Shown here piece by piece: positions 7,910 through 17,062 of a DNA stretch of 63,997 bases. The DNA is from Acidimicrobiaceae bacterium (GTDB lineage: Bacteria; Actinomycetota; Acidimicrobiia; Acidimicrobiales; RAAP-2), in assembly GCA_013044405.1 (NCBI GenBank), contig JABEUR010000019.1:1-63997 (forward strand), given 5' to 3'. Numbering within the stretch: the stretch's first letter is position 1; every line of letters starts with the position of its first letter. The translations under genes were made by a program, and so were the position numbers. The notes beneath the pieces are model-generated. The model searched no databases. It saw only the letters and a program-made list of their open reading frames with translations, and was not told the DNA's origin.

Positions 7910-9835
7910 GTGATTCTGCCTTCGATTGAGACGCCCGCCGACTTGCAGGCACTTTCCTATGACGATCTAAACCAATTGAGTGCAGAGATTCGCGACTTCA
8001 TCATCGCCACGGTCACCACCACCGGTGGGCATCTCGGTTCGAATCTGGGGGTGGTCGAACTCACCTTGGCACTGCATCGAGTCTTCGATTCGCCCAAGGA
8101 CATCCTGCTCTGGGACACCGGGCATCAGACCTACGTCCACAAGCTCTTGACCGGCCGGCGATACGGCTTCAAGAACCTGCGCCAGCGCGGTGGACTCTCG
8201 GGGTACCCCAATCGCTCCGAAAGCCAACACGACTGGATCGAGTCCAGCCACGCCTCTACGGCGCTTTCGTACGCACATGGACTCTCGGTCGCACTCGAAC
8301 AGCGTAAGGAGCTCATCGGTCATGGAGGAAGGCGCCACGTAGTCGCAGTCGTCGGGGACGGATCACTCACGGGGGGCATGGCTTTCGAAGCCCTGAACAA
8401 CCTCGGTCACTCCAATCAGCGTGTCGTCATCGTGCTCAATGACAATGGGCGCAGCTATGCACCGACCATCTCCAAGCTTTCTGAATCCCTGACGACACTG
8501 CGCCTGAACCGGACGTATTTGACTTTGCGTGAAAGACTTCGCCGACTCGTGCCGCACCTGCCACGAGTGGGCAAGGCGGCTTACAAGGGAATCGACGGTT
8601 TCACCTCGGTGGTTCGCGAGATGGTAACGCCGCACACCTTCTTCGAGACGTTAGGGATCCGATACGTCGGACCCGTCGATGGACACAACATCGAGTCTCT
8701 CGAGACCATTTTAAGAAGTGCCGCCAAGTGGGATGGACCGATTCTCGTCCACGTGCAGACCCAAAAGGGTCGAGGCTACGAACCCGCGGTCAGCGACGAC
8801 TTACGAATGCACGATTTCAAACTCCCACCGAGGCTCGATGAAGAGGAGGTCACCCCGAAGTCGTTCACCCAGGCGTTCTCCGACTCGCTGGTAGCCCTCG
8901 CGAGTGCCGATGAACGAGTGGTGGCCATCACCGCGGCGATGGCCGGACCAACTGGACTGCTCAACTTCCAAGACCGCTTCCCCCGGCGCTTCTTCGACGT
9001 GGGGATCGCCGAACAGCACGCGGTGACTGCTGCGGCGGGAATGGCGATGGGGGGCCTCAAGCCGGTAGTCGCTGTCTACTCAACCTTCTTCTCACGGGCC
9101 TTCGACCAAGCCCACTTGGACGTCGGACTGTTGAACCTTCCGGTCGTCTTCGTTTTCGATCGCGCCGGTATTACGGGCGATGATGGTCCGAGTCATCACG
9201 GCGTCTTGGACATCGCGCTGTGCCTCGCAATCCCGAATATGACGGTGTTCGCGCCATCGACGGCCGAGGAAATCCCCGGGATGCTCGCTACGGCGTTGTC
9301 GTTGAGCTCGCCGTCAGCCATTCGCTTCCCCAAGACCCTGCCCAAACCCTTCGACCACAAGGTGGGTGACGGTCTGGACGCCCGCGAGATTGTTCACGGC
9401 GATGGATCGCTGTGCGTACTCGCCGTTGGCAAGATGGCTCCCGCGGCCTACAAGGCACTCGAGCTACTGGGTGAACTAGCACCCAAGGTGACCCTCTACG
9501 ACGTTCGCGTGCTGCCACCGGATCTTCGGATGATTGATGACGCGCTTGCCCATGCCCGGGTCATCACGATCGAAGATGGTACACGTCACGGAGGCGCGGG
9601 CACCTTGATGGTTTCAGCGCTACGAAGTCGTGCCCAAGACCTCTCGAAACCCTTTCCCACCACGAGGATCCTCGGTGTGCCAAGGGTCTTCCTCGAACAG
9701 CACCGGCCCGATGCCCTGCTCGGCGAGCTTGGCCTCGATCCCGAGGGCCTCGCCGGCGCCTTCAGTCGACTCCTCGCGGACCAACCGGAGTTTCCAAGGT
9801 TGCTCCCCGAGTCACCGCGCCCCCAATACCTGTAG
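7910..9835 (+). CDS. dxs: 1-deoxy-D-xylulose-5-phosphate synthase
   Basis: DXS condenses pyruvate with glyceraldehyde 3-phosphate, using thiamine diphosphate, as the first step of the MEP isoprenoid pathway. The 641-residue protein has the N-terminal GHLGSNLG block, the ThDP/Mg motif GDGSLTGGMAFEALNN with NDN near residues 147-178, the GVDGH-like GPVDGHN segment, and the transketolase C-terminal domains with FDRAGITGDDGPSHHG. It is full length with a GTG start. msrB follows 38 bases downstream. No other MEP gene is in the window. Confidence 0.97.
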   Translation: MILPSIETPADLQALSYDDLNQLSAEIRDFIIATVTTTGGHLGSNLGVVELTLALHRVFDSPKDILLWDTGHQTYVHKLLTGRRYGFKNLRQRGGLSGYPNRSESQHDWIESSHASTALSYAHGLSVALEQRKELIGHGGRRHVVAVVGDGSLTGGMAFEALNNLGHSNQRVVIVLNDNGRSYAPTISKLSESLTTLRLNRTYLTLRERLRRLVPHLPRVGKAAYKGIDGFTSVVREMVTPHTFFETLGIRYVGPVDGHNIESLETILRSAAKWDGPILVHVQTQKGRGYEPAVSDDLRMHDFKLPPRLDEEEVTPKSFTQAFSDSLVALASADERVVAITAAMAGPTGLLNFQDRFPRRFFDVGIAEQHAVTAAAGMAMGGLKPVVAVYSTFFSRAFDQAHLDVGLLNLPVVFVFDRAGITGDDGPSHHGVLDIALCLAIPNMTVFAPSTAEEIPGMLATALSLSSPSAIRFPKTLPKPFDHKVGDGLDAREIVHGDGSLCVLAVGKMAPAAYKALELLGELAPKVTLYDVRVLPPDLRMIDDALAHARVITIEDGTRHGGAGTLMVSALRSRAQDLSKPFPTTRILGVPRVFLEQHRPDALLGELGLDPEGLAGAFSRLLADQPEFPRLLPESPRPQYL

Positions 9836-9861
9836 GCGAAGCGCCGCGGCGCTCGGCACGT

Positions 9862-9873
9862 TACATTGGCCCC
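9862..9873 (+). promoter_or_regulatory. Candidate leaderless -10 box for msrB
   Basis: TACATT is followed by a six-base spacer (GGCCCC) and the ATG at 9874. It lies just past the dxs stop, so msrB may have its own promoter. Confidence 0.42.
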
Positions 9874-10272
9874 ATGACCTACGAAATCGAAAAAGAGGAA
9901 GCGGAGTGGCGCCAGGTCCTCTCCCCCGAGCGCTACGCAATCTTGCGCCAAGCTGCCACCGAGGCTCCCTTCAGCGGATCGCTCCTCAACGTCGACGCTG
10001 ACGGGGTCTTTTCGTGTGGAGGATGTGGGCAGCGACTCTTCACTTCGGATCAGAAATTCGACTCAGACTGCGGGTGGCCGAGTTTCGACGCTTGTGAACC
10101 GGGCACGGTGATCGAGCGCCCGGACCACTCGCTGAGCCGCGAACGTACTGAAATCCTGTGTTCGCGTTGTGGAGGGCACCTGGGTCACGTCTTCAATGAC
10201 GGGCCGACACAGACCGGGCTCCGCTACTGCGTCAACTCCCTCGCCATCGACTTCAACGAAAAGTCGTCCTAG
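9874..10272 (+). CDS. msrB: Peptide-methionine (R)-S-oxide reductase MsrB
   Basis: MsrB reduces the R epimer of methionine sulfoxide in proteins. The 132-residue protein has the structural zinc cysteines C48/C51 (CGGC) and C96/C99 (CSRC). The catalytic C119 sits in GLRYCVNS. C66 in SDCGWPSF could be the resolving cysteine. The substrate-binding GWPSF and the HLGHVFNDG block are present. The stop overlaps the convergent ftsX stop through CTAG at 10269-10272. Confidence 0.96.
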   Translation: MTYEIEKEEAEWRQVLSPERYAILRQAATEAPFSGSLLNVDADGVFSCGGCGQRLFTSDQKFDSDCGWPSFDACEPGTVIERPDHSLSRERTEILCSRCGGHLGHVFNDGPTQTGLRYCVNSLAIDFNEKSS

Positions 10273-11123
10273 ACGTCGAGGAACCGGCGTATCGCTATTG
10301 CTGAACCTACTGAACCGATGAGCACGCCAACGACGAGCACCACGGCATTGGTACCCACCAGAGCGCTGGTGTTCAACTGAAACTCGTTGTGCAACGGATA
10401 CCAGGTGTGCAGAGCGGTCACCGCGAGCATTGCGACGGCAGAACCCAACAGACCTTGAATGAATCCCTCGGTGATGTAGGGGATGCGAATGAACCAGTTG
10501 GTCGCACCCACCAGCTTCATCACCGACACCTCGCGGCGTCGCGCGAAAATAGCCATTCGAATGGTGTTGAGTATCAGCACCGTTGCCGAGAGGAGCAGCA
10601 CACCCGCGAGGGCCAGGAACACGATCTGCAAGATGCGTATCGCCCGGTTCATTTCGCGGATCTGCTGTTCGGGTGCGGTGACCTTGTAGACGCCAGGTTG
10701 ATTCGCGAACGTCGATTCGACGGTGAAGGCATTGGCCGGCACGGTCGGCACACAACGGAAAGACGACGGCATATCAGCCACGGTGAGGACCGAAGTTTCG
10801 GACTGGGGCAGCAGTTTCAGCGCTTCGGCGTAGTCCTGAGCCTTCGAGAAGAACTGACAGCTCTTGACGATCGGCAGATTAGCCAACTCTGTTTGCACAT
10901 TTGACAACTCGGCGGCGGATGCGCTTGGCTGCATCCAGACCGTGACCCGCGTCCCCTGTTGCCACTGCGCTGAGGCCTGAGCGGCGCTCTGCTTGAGCAG
11001 CAGCGCGGATCCGACCAACGAGAGAGACACCGCCACGGTGAGCACTGCGGCGATCGTCATCATACGGTTGCGCCAGAGGTTGCTGAAGGTCTCCTTGACC
11101 GCATAGCGGATATACACCCTCAT
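10269..11123 (-). CDS. ftsX: Cell division protein FtsX
   Basis: Membrane subunit of the FtsEX complex, which couples ATP hydrolysis at the divisome to activation of peptidoglycan hydrolases. The protein (284 residues) has an N-terminal cytosolic segment (FSNLWRNR) and a first membrane helix at about residues 21-43. An extracellular loop holding two cysteines (in VKSCQF and SFRCVP) is followed by three further membrane helices with the [19 protein letters not shown] and [16 protein letters not shown] blocks typical of FtsX. It starts with an ATGA overlap at the ftsE stop. Confidence 0.95.
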   Translation of the reverse strand: MRVYIRYAVKETFSNLWRNRMMTIAAVLTVAVSLSLVGSALLLKQSAAQASAQWQQGTRVTVWMQPSASAAELSNVQTELANLPIVKSCQFFSKAQDYAEALKLLPQSETSVLTVADMPSSFRCVPTVPANAFTVESTFANQPGVYKVTAPEQQIREMNRAIRILQIVFLALAGVLLLSATVLILNTIRMAIFARRREVSVMKLVGATNWFIRIPYITEGFIQGLLGSAVAMLAVTALHTWYPLHNEFQLNTSALVGTNAVVLVVGVLIGSVGSAIAIRRFLDV

Positions 11124-11821
11124 GACAGGGTCACTCCTTCATCAATGCCATAGACCCCTCGCACCTGGTCACGGATCATCTCGCCCTTGTCGAGCTCGAT
11201 GACTCGCCGACGCATGCGGTCTACGAGGGCTTTGTCGTGCGTGGCCATGACCACGGTGGTTCCGGTGCGGTTGATCCGCTCGAGCAGTGCCATGATCGAC
11301 TCTGAGTTCGCGGGGTCGAGATTTCCAGTGGGCTCGTCGGCGAGCAAGATGAGCGGTCGGTTCACGAAAGCTCGAGCGACGGCGACTCGTTGCTGCTCGC
11401 CACCGGATAACTCACCGGGCAGGTTCTTCGACTTCTCGGTCAGGCCCACGAGTTCAAGGATCTGGGGCACTTGAGAATCCACGGTGCTCTTGGGTCTCCC
11501 GATCACCTCGAGGGCGAAGGCGACGTTCTCGAAGACGCTCTTGTTCGGCAGCAACCGAAAATCTTGGAAGACACAACCAATGTTGCGCCGCAGGTACGGG
11601 ACTCGCCACTTGGGCAACTCACCGATGTCGCGACCAGCCTCCAAGATCCTGCCTTGATCGGGCAACTCCTCGCGGAGCAACAAACGCAGAAACGTGGTCT
11701 TGCCCGAACCCGAAGCGCCGACGAGAAAGACGAACTCGCCCTTCTCGATGTCGAGCGAGATGTCCTTCAGGGCTGGTGTGCCGTTCTTGTAGGTCTTGGA
11801 CACATTCTCAAAACGAATCAC
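11120..11821 (-). CDS. ftsE: Cell division ATP-binding protein FtsE
   Basis: ABC ATPase partner of FtsX. The protein (233 residues) shows Walker [10 protein letters not shown], the Q-loop region VFQDFRLL, signature LSGGEQQRV, Walker [12 protein letters not shown] and the switch histidine in MATHD. The ATG is preceded by a G-rich ribosome binding site (AAGGGGGTG). A TAGAAT hexamer upstream (11884-11889) may be its -10. It forms a two-gene operon with ftsX through a 4-base overlap. Confidence 0.96.
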   Translation of the reverse strand: MIRFENVSKTYKNGTPALKDISLDIEKGEFVFLVGASGSGKTTFLRLLLREELPDQGRILEAGRDIGELPKWRVPYLRRNIGCVFQDFRLLPNKSVFENVAFALEVIGRPKSTVDSQVPQILELVGLTEKSKNLPGELSGGEQQRVAVARAFVNRPLILLADEPTGNLDPANSESIMALLERINRTGTTVVMATHDKALVDRMRRRVIELDKGEMIRDQVRGVYGIDEGVTLS

Positions 11822-11883
11822 GGTAACACCCCCTTGGGCAACTAGGTATCGGTGCCCAGGGCACGTGGATCTTCTCGAACATC

Positions 11884-11889
11884 ATTCTA
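11884..11889 (-). promoter_or_regulatory. Candidate -10 box (TAGAAT) for ftsEX
   Basis: TAGAAT on the minus strand lies about 62 bases before the ftsE ATG, inside the 128-base gap after prfB. No convincing -35 was found at 16-18 bases. Confidence 0.3.
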
Positions 11890-11949
11890 GTTTGGTGAAT
11901 TTGTGAAACGATGCCACGAAACACGGTCGTTTAGGGCTTATGCAAGTTC

Positions 11950-13095
11950 TTATTCGCGTGCTCGCTGGCGACGGAGCTCCGCTTGCATGAATTCGTCGAG
12001 GTCACCGTCCAGTACCGACTCGACGTTTCCGGTCTCGTGATCGGTTCGATGATCCTTGACCAACTGGTACGGAGCTTGGACGTAACTTCGAATCTGCGAT
12101 CCCCAGGCGTTGTCAGCGCGGTTCCCACTTAGCGCGTCCATCTCCGCTTGACGAATCGCGCGTGCGCGCTCGGCCAATTTCGCCTCGAGGATCTGCATCG
12201 CCCTCGCTCGATTTTGATGTTGACTTCGTTCGTTCTGGCAACTCACCACGATATTGGTGGGCAAGTGGGTGATGCGAATTGCCGAGTCGGTCTTGTTGAC
12301 GTGCTGACCGCCCGCACCCGACGATCGATAGGTATCTACGCGCAAGTCCTTTTCGTCGATCTCGACCTCAGCCGAACTGTCGTCGAGCAAGGGAGTGACG
12401 TCGAGACTCGCGAAGCTGGTCTGGCGCCGCGCTTGTGAGTCGAAGGGACTGATGCGAACCAACCGGTGCACGCCGCGCTCGGCGCACAGCCACCCGTACG
12501 CGAAGCGGCCCTTGATAATAAAGGTCGCCGAGAGCAGTCCGGCTTCTTGGCCCTCGGTCACTTCATCGAACTCCACGCCGAATCCTCGACGTTCGGCCCA
12601 CCTCGTGTACATCCGCAACAGCATCTCGGTCCAGTCCTGGGCATCGGTGCCCCCGGCACCCGCGTGCAACTCGACGATGGCGTCGTTCTCGTCGTACGGT
12701 CCGCTGAAGAGACTCTGCGTCTCGAGTGCGACGATCTTGCCTTCGAGTTCGGCGACGGTGGCGAACAGTTCGTCGAGCAGAGACCAATCGGGCTCCCCCG
12801 ACTGCAGGGACTCACGCGAGAAGTCGACCAGGACCTTGCAGTCGTCGAGGTCGTTTCGCAGGGCATCGAACGACTCCAGATCATTGGTGAGGCGACCGAA
12901 TTCTGTGGTCACTTCTCGGGCGTGGTCCTGGTCCTCCCAGAGATTGGGGTCGGCGACCTGTTGGGCGAGTTCCTCGTGACGCGAACGGCGCAGATCAATC
13001 TTCAGATATTCGCGAGCCGCCGCCCAACGAGCTTCGAGGTCCTCGAGTGATGCGAGGGCGTCTCGAAGCGCATTCTCAGCCTTAGGGTCGGCCAT
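11950..13095 (-). CDS. prfB: Peptide chain release factor 2
   Basis: RF2 recognises UGA and UAA stop codons and triggers peptide release. The protein (381 residues from the ATG at 13095) contains the codon-recognition tripeptide SPF (VRISPFDSQ) and the peptidyl-transferase-centre motif GAGGQHVNK. The classical in-frame UGA and +1 frameshift near codon 25 are absent: the frame runs straight through YLKIDLRRSRHEEL. The ATG at 13095 overlaps the secA end by 14 bases, so translation is probably coupled. A longer frame to 13212 would lie inside secA and is not supported. Confidence 0.95.
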   Translation of the reverse strand: MADPKAENALRDALASLEDLEARWAAAREYLKIDLRRSRHEELAQQVADPNLWEDQDHAREVTTEFGRLTNDLESFDALRNDLDDCKVLVDFSRESLQSGEPDWSLLDELFATVAELEGKIVALETQSLFSGPYDENDAIVELHAGAGGTDAQDWTEMLLRMYTRWAERRGFGVEFDEVTEGQEAGLLSATFIIKGRFAYGWLCAERGVHRLVRISPFDSQARRQTSFASLDVTPLLDDSSAEVEIDEKDLRVDTYRSSGAGGQHVNKTDSAIRITHLPTNIVVSCQNERSQHQNRARAMQILEAKLAERARAIRQAEMDALSGNRADNAWGSQIRSYVQAPYQLVKDHRTDHETGNVESVLDGDLDEFMQAELRRQRARE

Positions 13096-15748
13096 GGCAC
13101 TGCTTGAATTTGCGGCCGGAGCCGCACCAGCACGGCTCATTTCGTCCGATCTTGTCACCCTCTTTGGGGCCAGCTTTCTTGGACTCTGCGTGCACCGGGA
13201 GCTCCGTCGCACCGGGAGCCACCTGATTCACATTCGTTACCGCGTTCTCAAGTCCCTCGTCGACCTCTGGCTCGTTCTCCACCGCTTCGACGTGGGTGAT
13301 GTAACGCACGAAGTCCAGGTCCACTGCGTCGAGCATGTGCTCGAACATCGTGTAACCCTCCTTCTGCCATGCAGTGAGGGGGTCTTGTTGTGCCACCTGG
13401 CGCAAGTGAATGCCATCACGCAAGTAGTCCATGTCCGAGAGGTGGTCTCGCCATCGCTGATCGAGGATCTGAAGCATCACGTCGCGCTCGATCTCCTTGG
13501 CCATGTCCATGCCCCCAGGGAAGTTCTCGCACTTGGCCTCGTACTGTTCGAGCGCTTCATCGATGACCAAGCCGACAATCTCCTCGCGGTCGTCGTAGCT
13601 ACTCAGGGCCCCGACGTTGAGGCTCGTCGGGTAGTAGTTCATCAACTCAACGACGAGAGCGTTGAGATCCCACTCCTCGGCATACTCGCCTCCCAGACTG
13701 GCCTCGACGGCATCACTCAGACGTTGCTCGATCATGGCGATGGTTGCATCGTGGATGTCTTCACCATCGATGACCTGCTGGCGACGTCCGTACACGACCT
13801 TTCGCTGCTCGTTCATAACTTCGTCGTATTTGAGGACATCCTTACGAATTTCGGCATTGCGGCCCTCGACCGTATTCTGAGCGCGTTCTATGGCCCGCGA
13901 GACCATCTTGGCCTCGATCGGCTCGTTGTCGGGCATCGTGCGATCCATGACCCACGAAACCGCTCCGGTGGCGAAGAGTCTCAGGAGTTCGTCCTCCAGC
14001 GACAAGTAGAAACGGCTCTCTCCCGGGTCGCCCTGGCGCCCCGCGCGACCGCGCAACTGGTTGTCAATCCTTCGCGAATCGTGTCGTTCGGTACCGAGAA
14101 CGTACAGTCCACCCAGAGCACGAACCTCATCACCCTCCTCTTGGCAGATCGGTCGCCACTTCGAGAGGGCGACTTGGTAGGCCGCGTCGTACTCCTCGGT
14201 CCCGGGAGACAAACCTTGGCCCGACGCCTCGCGGTTGGCGAGGCCCTCGGGGTTGCCTCCGAGAATGACGTCAACGCCACGCCCAGCCATATTGGTGGCG
14301 ACTGTCACCGCGTGCTTGCGTCCCGCTTGAGCCACAATCTCGGCTTCTCGGAAATGCTGCTTGGCGTTGAGGACTTCGTGAGCGATTCCGGCCTTGGACA
14401 TCTCACGCGAAAGTAACTCCGACTTCTCCACCGATGCGGTACCGAGCAACACGGGCTGTCCGCGATCACTACGCTCGCGGACGTCTTCGACGATGGCGGC
14501 GAACTTTGCTGCTTCAGTCTTGTAGATCAGGTCCGGCTGATCAAGTCGCACCAGAGGTCGGTTCGTCGGGATGGGAACGACGGAGAGGGCGTAGGTATTG
14601 CCGAACTCGGCGGCTTCCGTCTCGGCCGTTCCAGTCATGCCCGCGATCTTCTCGTAGAGCCGGAAGTAATTCTGCAACGTCACGGTTGCCCAGGTGTGGT
14701 TCTCCTCTTGAATTCGAACCCGTTCCTTCGCTTCAACTGCCTGATGCAGTCCGTCTGACCAACGGCGTCCGTCCAAGGTTCTCCCGGTGAATTCGTCGAC
14801 GATCTTGATCTCACCGGCATCGACCAAATAGTCCTTGTCACGATGGAAGAGTTCCTTCGCCCGCAGAGCCTGGCCGAGTTGGTGAACGTAGTTCGTCGCG
14901 ACCGCGTCGTAGAGGTTCGTCACCCCGAGTTGTCGTTCCACCTTTTCGATACCGGCTTCGGTCGGGATGACCGTTTTCTTCTCCTCGTCGACTTCGTAGT
15001 CGGCGTCTCGCACCAGTGATCGAGCGATGGAGGCGAACTGGTAATAGAGCTTGGTCACGTCAGAGGCGGGTCCCGAAATGATCAACGGAGTTCGAGCTTC
15101 GTCGATCAGAATCGAGTCGACTTCGTCGACGATCGCATAGTGGTGACCTCGCTGGACCATATGCTCGCGGCGTCTTGCCATGTTGTCTCGCAAATAGTCG
15201 AATCCGAACTCGGTATTGGTCCCATACGTGATGTCGCTCGCGTACGCCTCCTGCTTGGCCTCGAAATCAGTCAGGTCAGGTCCGACTCGCCCAACGCTGA
15301 GTCCGAGGAAACGGTGCAGCTGGCCCATCCAGTTGGCATCACGAGTGGCCAAGTAGTCGTTCACCGTGACCACGTGCACGCCCTGGCCAGCCAAAGCATT
15401 GAGATAGACCGGTAATGTCGAGACCAGGGTCTTGCCTTCACCGGTCTTCATCTCAGCAATCCACCCGAAGTGAAGTGCCATACCACCCATCAGCTGCACG
15501 TCGTAATGACGCTGTCCAAGGACCCGAGTGGCGGCCTCTCGCACCACCGCGAATGCCGCGATGAGCAGGTCGTCGAGAGTCTCGCCCTCGGCCAAACGTT
15601 CACGGAACACGTCGGTCTTAGCTCGCAACTCGGCGTCGGTCAACGCCGCCATCTCCCCAGACAACTCGTTGATCGGCCCAACGAGGTCCGCGAGCTGTCG
15701 CACGCGCTTGCCTTCGCCGGCCTTAAGAATCTTGCTGAACACACTCAT
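13082..15748 (-). CDS. secA: Preprotein translocase ATPase SecA
   Basis: SecA drives protein export through SecYEG. The protein (888 residues) is full length with the MKTGEGKT Walker A motif, VDEVDSILIDEARTPLIISG, the MAGRGVDVILGG helicase motif, and a C-terminal zinc-binding SEC-C motif (CWCGSGRKFKQCHG) that contacts SecB or ribosomes in other bacteria. TAGGGT lies nine bases before the ATG. prfB follows with a 14-base overlap, so the two form one operon. Confidence 0.97.
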   Translation of the reverse strand: MSVFSKILKAGEGKRVRQLADLVGPINELSGEMAALTDAELRAKTDVFRERLAEGETLDDLLIAAFAVVREAATRVLGQRHYDVQLMGGMALHFGWIAEMKTGEGKTLVSTLPVYLNALAGQGVHVVTVNDYLATRDANWMGQLHRFLGLSVGRVGPDLTDFEAKQEAYASDITYGTNTEFGFDYLRDNMARRREHMVQRGHHYAIVDEVDSILIDEARTPLIISGPASDVTKLYYQFASIARSLVRDADYEVDEEKKTVIPTEAGIEKVERQLGVTNLYDAVATNYVHQLGQALRAKELFHRDKDYLVDAGEIKIVDEFTGRTLDGRRWSDGLHQAVEAKERVRIQEENHTWATVTLQNYFRLYEKIAGMTGTAETEAAEFGNTYALSVVPIPTNRPLVRLDQPDLIYKTEAAKFAAIVEDVRERSDRGQPVLLGTASVEKSELLSREMSKAGIAHEVLNAKQHFREAEIVAQAGRKHAVTVATNMAGRGVDVILGGNPEGLANREASGQGLSPGTEEYDAAYQVALSKWRPICQEEGDEVRALGGLYVLGTERHDSRRIDNQLRGRAGRQGDPGESRFYLSLEDELLRLFATGAVSWVMDRTMPDNEPIEAKMVSRAIERAQNTVEGRNAEIRKDVLKYDEVMNEQRKVVYGRRQQVIDGEDIHDATIAMIEQRLSDAVEASLGGEYAEEWDLNALVVELMNYYPTSLNVGALSSYDDREEIVGLVIDEALEQYEAKCENFPGGMDMAKEIERDVMLQILDQRWRDHLSDMDYLRDGIHLRQVAQQDPLTAWQKEGYTMFEHMLDAVDLDFVRYITHVEAVENEPEVDEGLENAVTNVNQVAPGATELPVHAESKKAGPKEGDKIGRNEPCWCGSGRKFKQCHGRP

Positions 15749-16186
15749 GTGATAACTACCCTACCGGTCCGTTTCGCTACTTCTTTAGGACTGCGAGTGC
15801 TGACCTGGTCTTTGACCCCACACTTGCCTGCAGCGGTGTCCGTGCGTACTTTCGGCAGCTCGTAGGCTCTCCGATCGTCAAATCGCATACTTCACCGGCT
15901 CTTGATGCGACCACTCTGGTCACCTCAAGGCAGGGCTTACTTCTAAACCGCGCCATGCTCAGCGTCCACAAGACGCCTTACGTGGGTCGTTTCGCCCGCG
16001 ACTGGCATCGACTTTCAACCACAGAACCACTCGCAGTCCCGCCGACCATTCTAGAACCCGTCACGACCTCGCCAAATCGCCCCGGAGCCTCTCTACGACG
16101 GCGTTGGGTCCCGCGACGCGCCCCGAAATACCGTCGGCGCTCACCCAGCGAATCTCCATGTAGCCAACACGTCCAAGACACCGAAC
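15749..16186. other. 438-base gap upstream of secA, no convincing gene
   Basis: This is one of the longest non-coding stretches in the window. It should hold the secA promoter; TAGGGT at 15758-15763 on the minus strand is the best -10 candidate. Actinobacteria often have a ribosome hibernation factor gene before secA, but no such reading frame was seen. A 32-codon frame on the minus strand (16061-16159) is listed separately as doubtful. No tRNA or hairpin terminator was recognised. Confidence 0.5.
16061..16159 (-). CDS. Doubtful 32-residue small ORF
   Basis: This short minus-strand frame begins with ATG 27 bases after the rhamnosyltransferase stop, in the same frame as that gene. Codon use is GC-rich at third positions, and the translation is balanced in composition (starts MEIRWVSADG, ends LRGDLARS) rather than Arg-rich like typical shadow frames. 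There is no clear ribosome binding site. It could be a small protein or a former C-terminal extension of the upstream gene. No function can be assigned. Confidence 0.2.
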   Translation of the reverse strand: MEIRWVSADGISGRVAGPNAVVERLRGDLARS

Positions 16187-17062
16187 TCATGAATCCGGTC
16201 CGAGGCGACTCCAGCGCTCGTCGCGTGAACGACGGAGTTGGGCGAGGACGAGCAGGAGTCGTACCCCCAAGACGAGCGTCGCCACCGGCGCCATGAGACG
16301 TCGGAAACCTCTGGCAGTCTGCCATTCGAACATCAGCGCACTTCGGTGGTGTGCGATCTCCATCTCTCGAGAGGCCCTCGAACGTGAGAGACCCTCGATG
16401 TGAGTCACGACCGCGCTCGTCGTGGAGGCCACGGCATGGCCGAGTTCATGCACGTGCCAACACAGTGCCATGTCCTCGGCGAACATGAAGTACCGCTCGT
16501 CAAAGCCTCCGACCGCCTCGAAGACCCGGCGACGGATGAGCAAAAAAGCACCCGAGATCCAGTCGACTTCTTCGTCAGGCTGGGACGAACGATAACGTCG
16601 AGTGGCCGGATTGGTCGGCCAGAGCGGCTCAAGGAGTGCGTGCAGGCCGGCCAGCCAGACATTGGGAAAGACACGCTGCGAGGGATAGACGGTTCCATCG
16701 GGTCGCACGATCTGCGGTCCGACGATTCCTACCTCGAGGTGGGTATCGAGGTAGTCGATCAGGGCTCCGACGGCGCCGTCGTGCACGATGACGTCCGGGT
16801 TGGAAATGAGCAGGAACTCGCGCGCAGGGCTCGTCGCCGCTCCCCGATTGACGCCACGTCCGTAACCGAGGTTGATTCCGGGTTCGACTACGGTGACCTT
16901 CGAGTTCGCCAGTGCCTGGCGCGACGATCCAACGTCGCCGTTCTCCACGACCACGATGTCCTCGACACCGTTGGCCCGAAGTGATTCGACACACTTCACC
17001 AAGGCAACCTCCGCGTGAAAGTCAACGACTACCGCACTGACCCGCGATGACACGTTGCTCAC
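16187..17062 (-). CDS. GT2 glycosyltransferase, probable rhamnosyltransferase (WbbL-like)
   Basis: Family 2 glycosyltransferase (291 residues) with the nucleotide-binding N terminus (AVVVDFHAE, then VVVENGD), INLGYGRGVNRGA, and the catalytic-region blocks LISNPDVIV and GGFDERYFMFAEDMALCWH. A hydrophobic helix (VATLVLGVRLLLVL) near the C terminus suggests membrane association. It follows rmlD with a GTGA overlap. In mycobacteria rmlD sits beside wbbL, which transfers rhamnose to the decaprenyl-linked linker of arabinogalactan, so a dTDP-rhamnose-using transferase is inferred. The exact acceptor is unknown. The GTG at 17062 is chosen because the longer frame lies inside rmlD. Confidence 0.85.
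   Translation of the reverse strand: MSNVSSRVSAVVVDFHAEVALVKCVESLRANGVEDIVVVENGDVGSSRQALANSKVTVVEPGINLGYGRGVNRGAATSPAREFLLISNPDVIVHDGAVGALIDYLDTHLEVGIVGPQIVRPDGTVYPSQRVFPNVWLAGLHALLEPLWPTNPATRRYRSSQPDEEVDWISGAFLLIRRRVFEAVGGFDERYFMFAEDMALCWHVHELGHAVASTTSAVVTHIEGLSRSRASREMEIAHHRSALMFEWQTARGFRRLMAPVATLVLGVRLLLVLAQLRRSRDERWSRLGPDS

Noticed and set aside
11906..11932. AAACGA/TCGTTT inverted repeat after prfB as a terminator
   Set aside because: The stem is short and AT-rich, with a 15-base loop and no T-tract on either strand. It is too weak to call.
12990..13095. Programmed +1 frameshift in prfB
   Set aside because: The frame is continuous through the usual site, with no in-frame TGA.
13094..14416. 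440-codon open frame on the plus strand opposite secA
   Set aside because: It is antisense to well-conserved secA codons. Its composition is typical of a GC-rich shadow frame, with no recognisable motif.
15978..16325. 115-codon minus-strand frame across the gap upstream of secA
   Set aside because: It is Arg-rich, overlaps the rhamnosyltransferase in another frame and has no motif, so it is probably a shadow.
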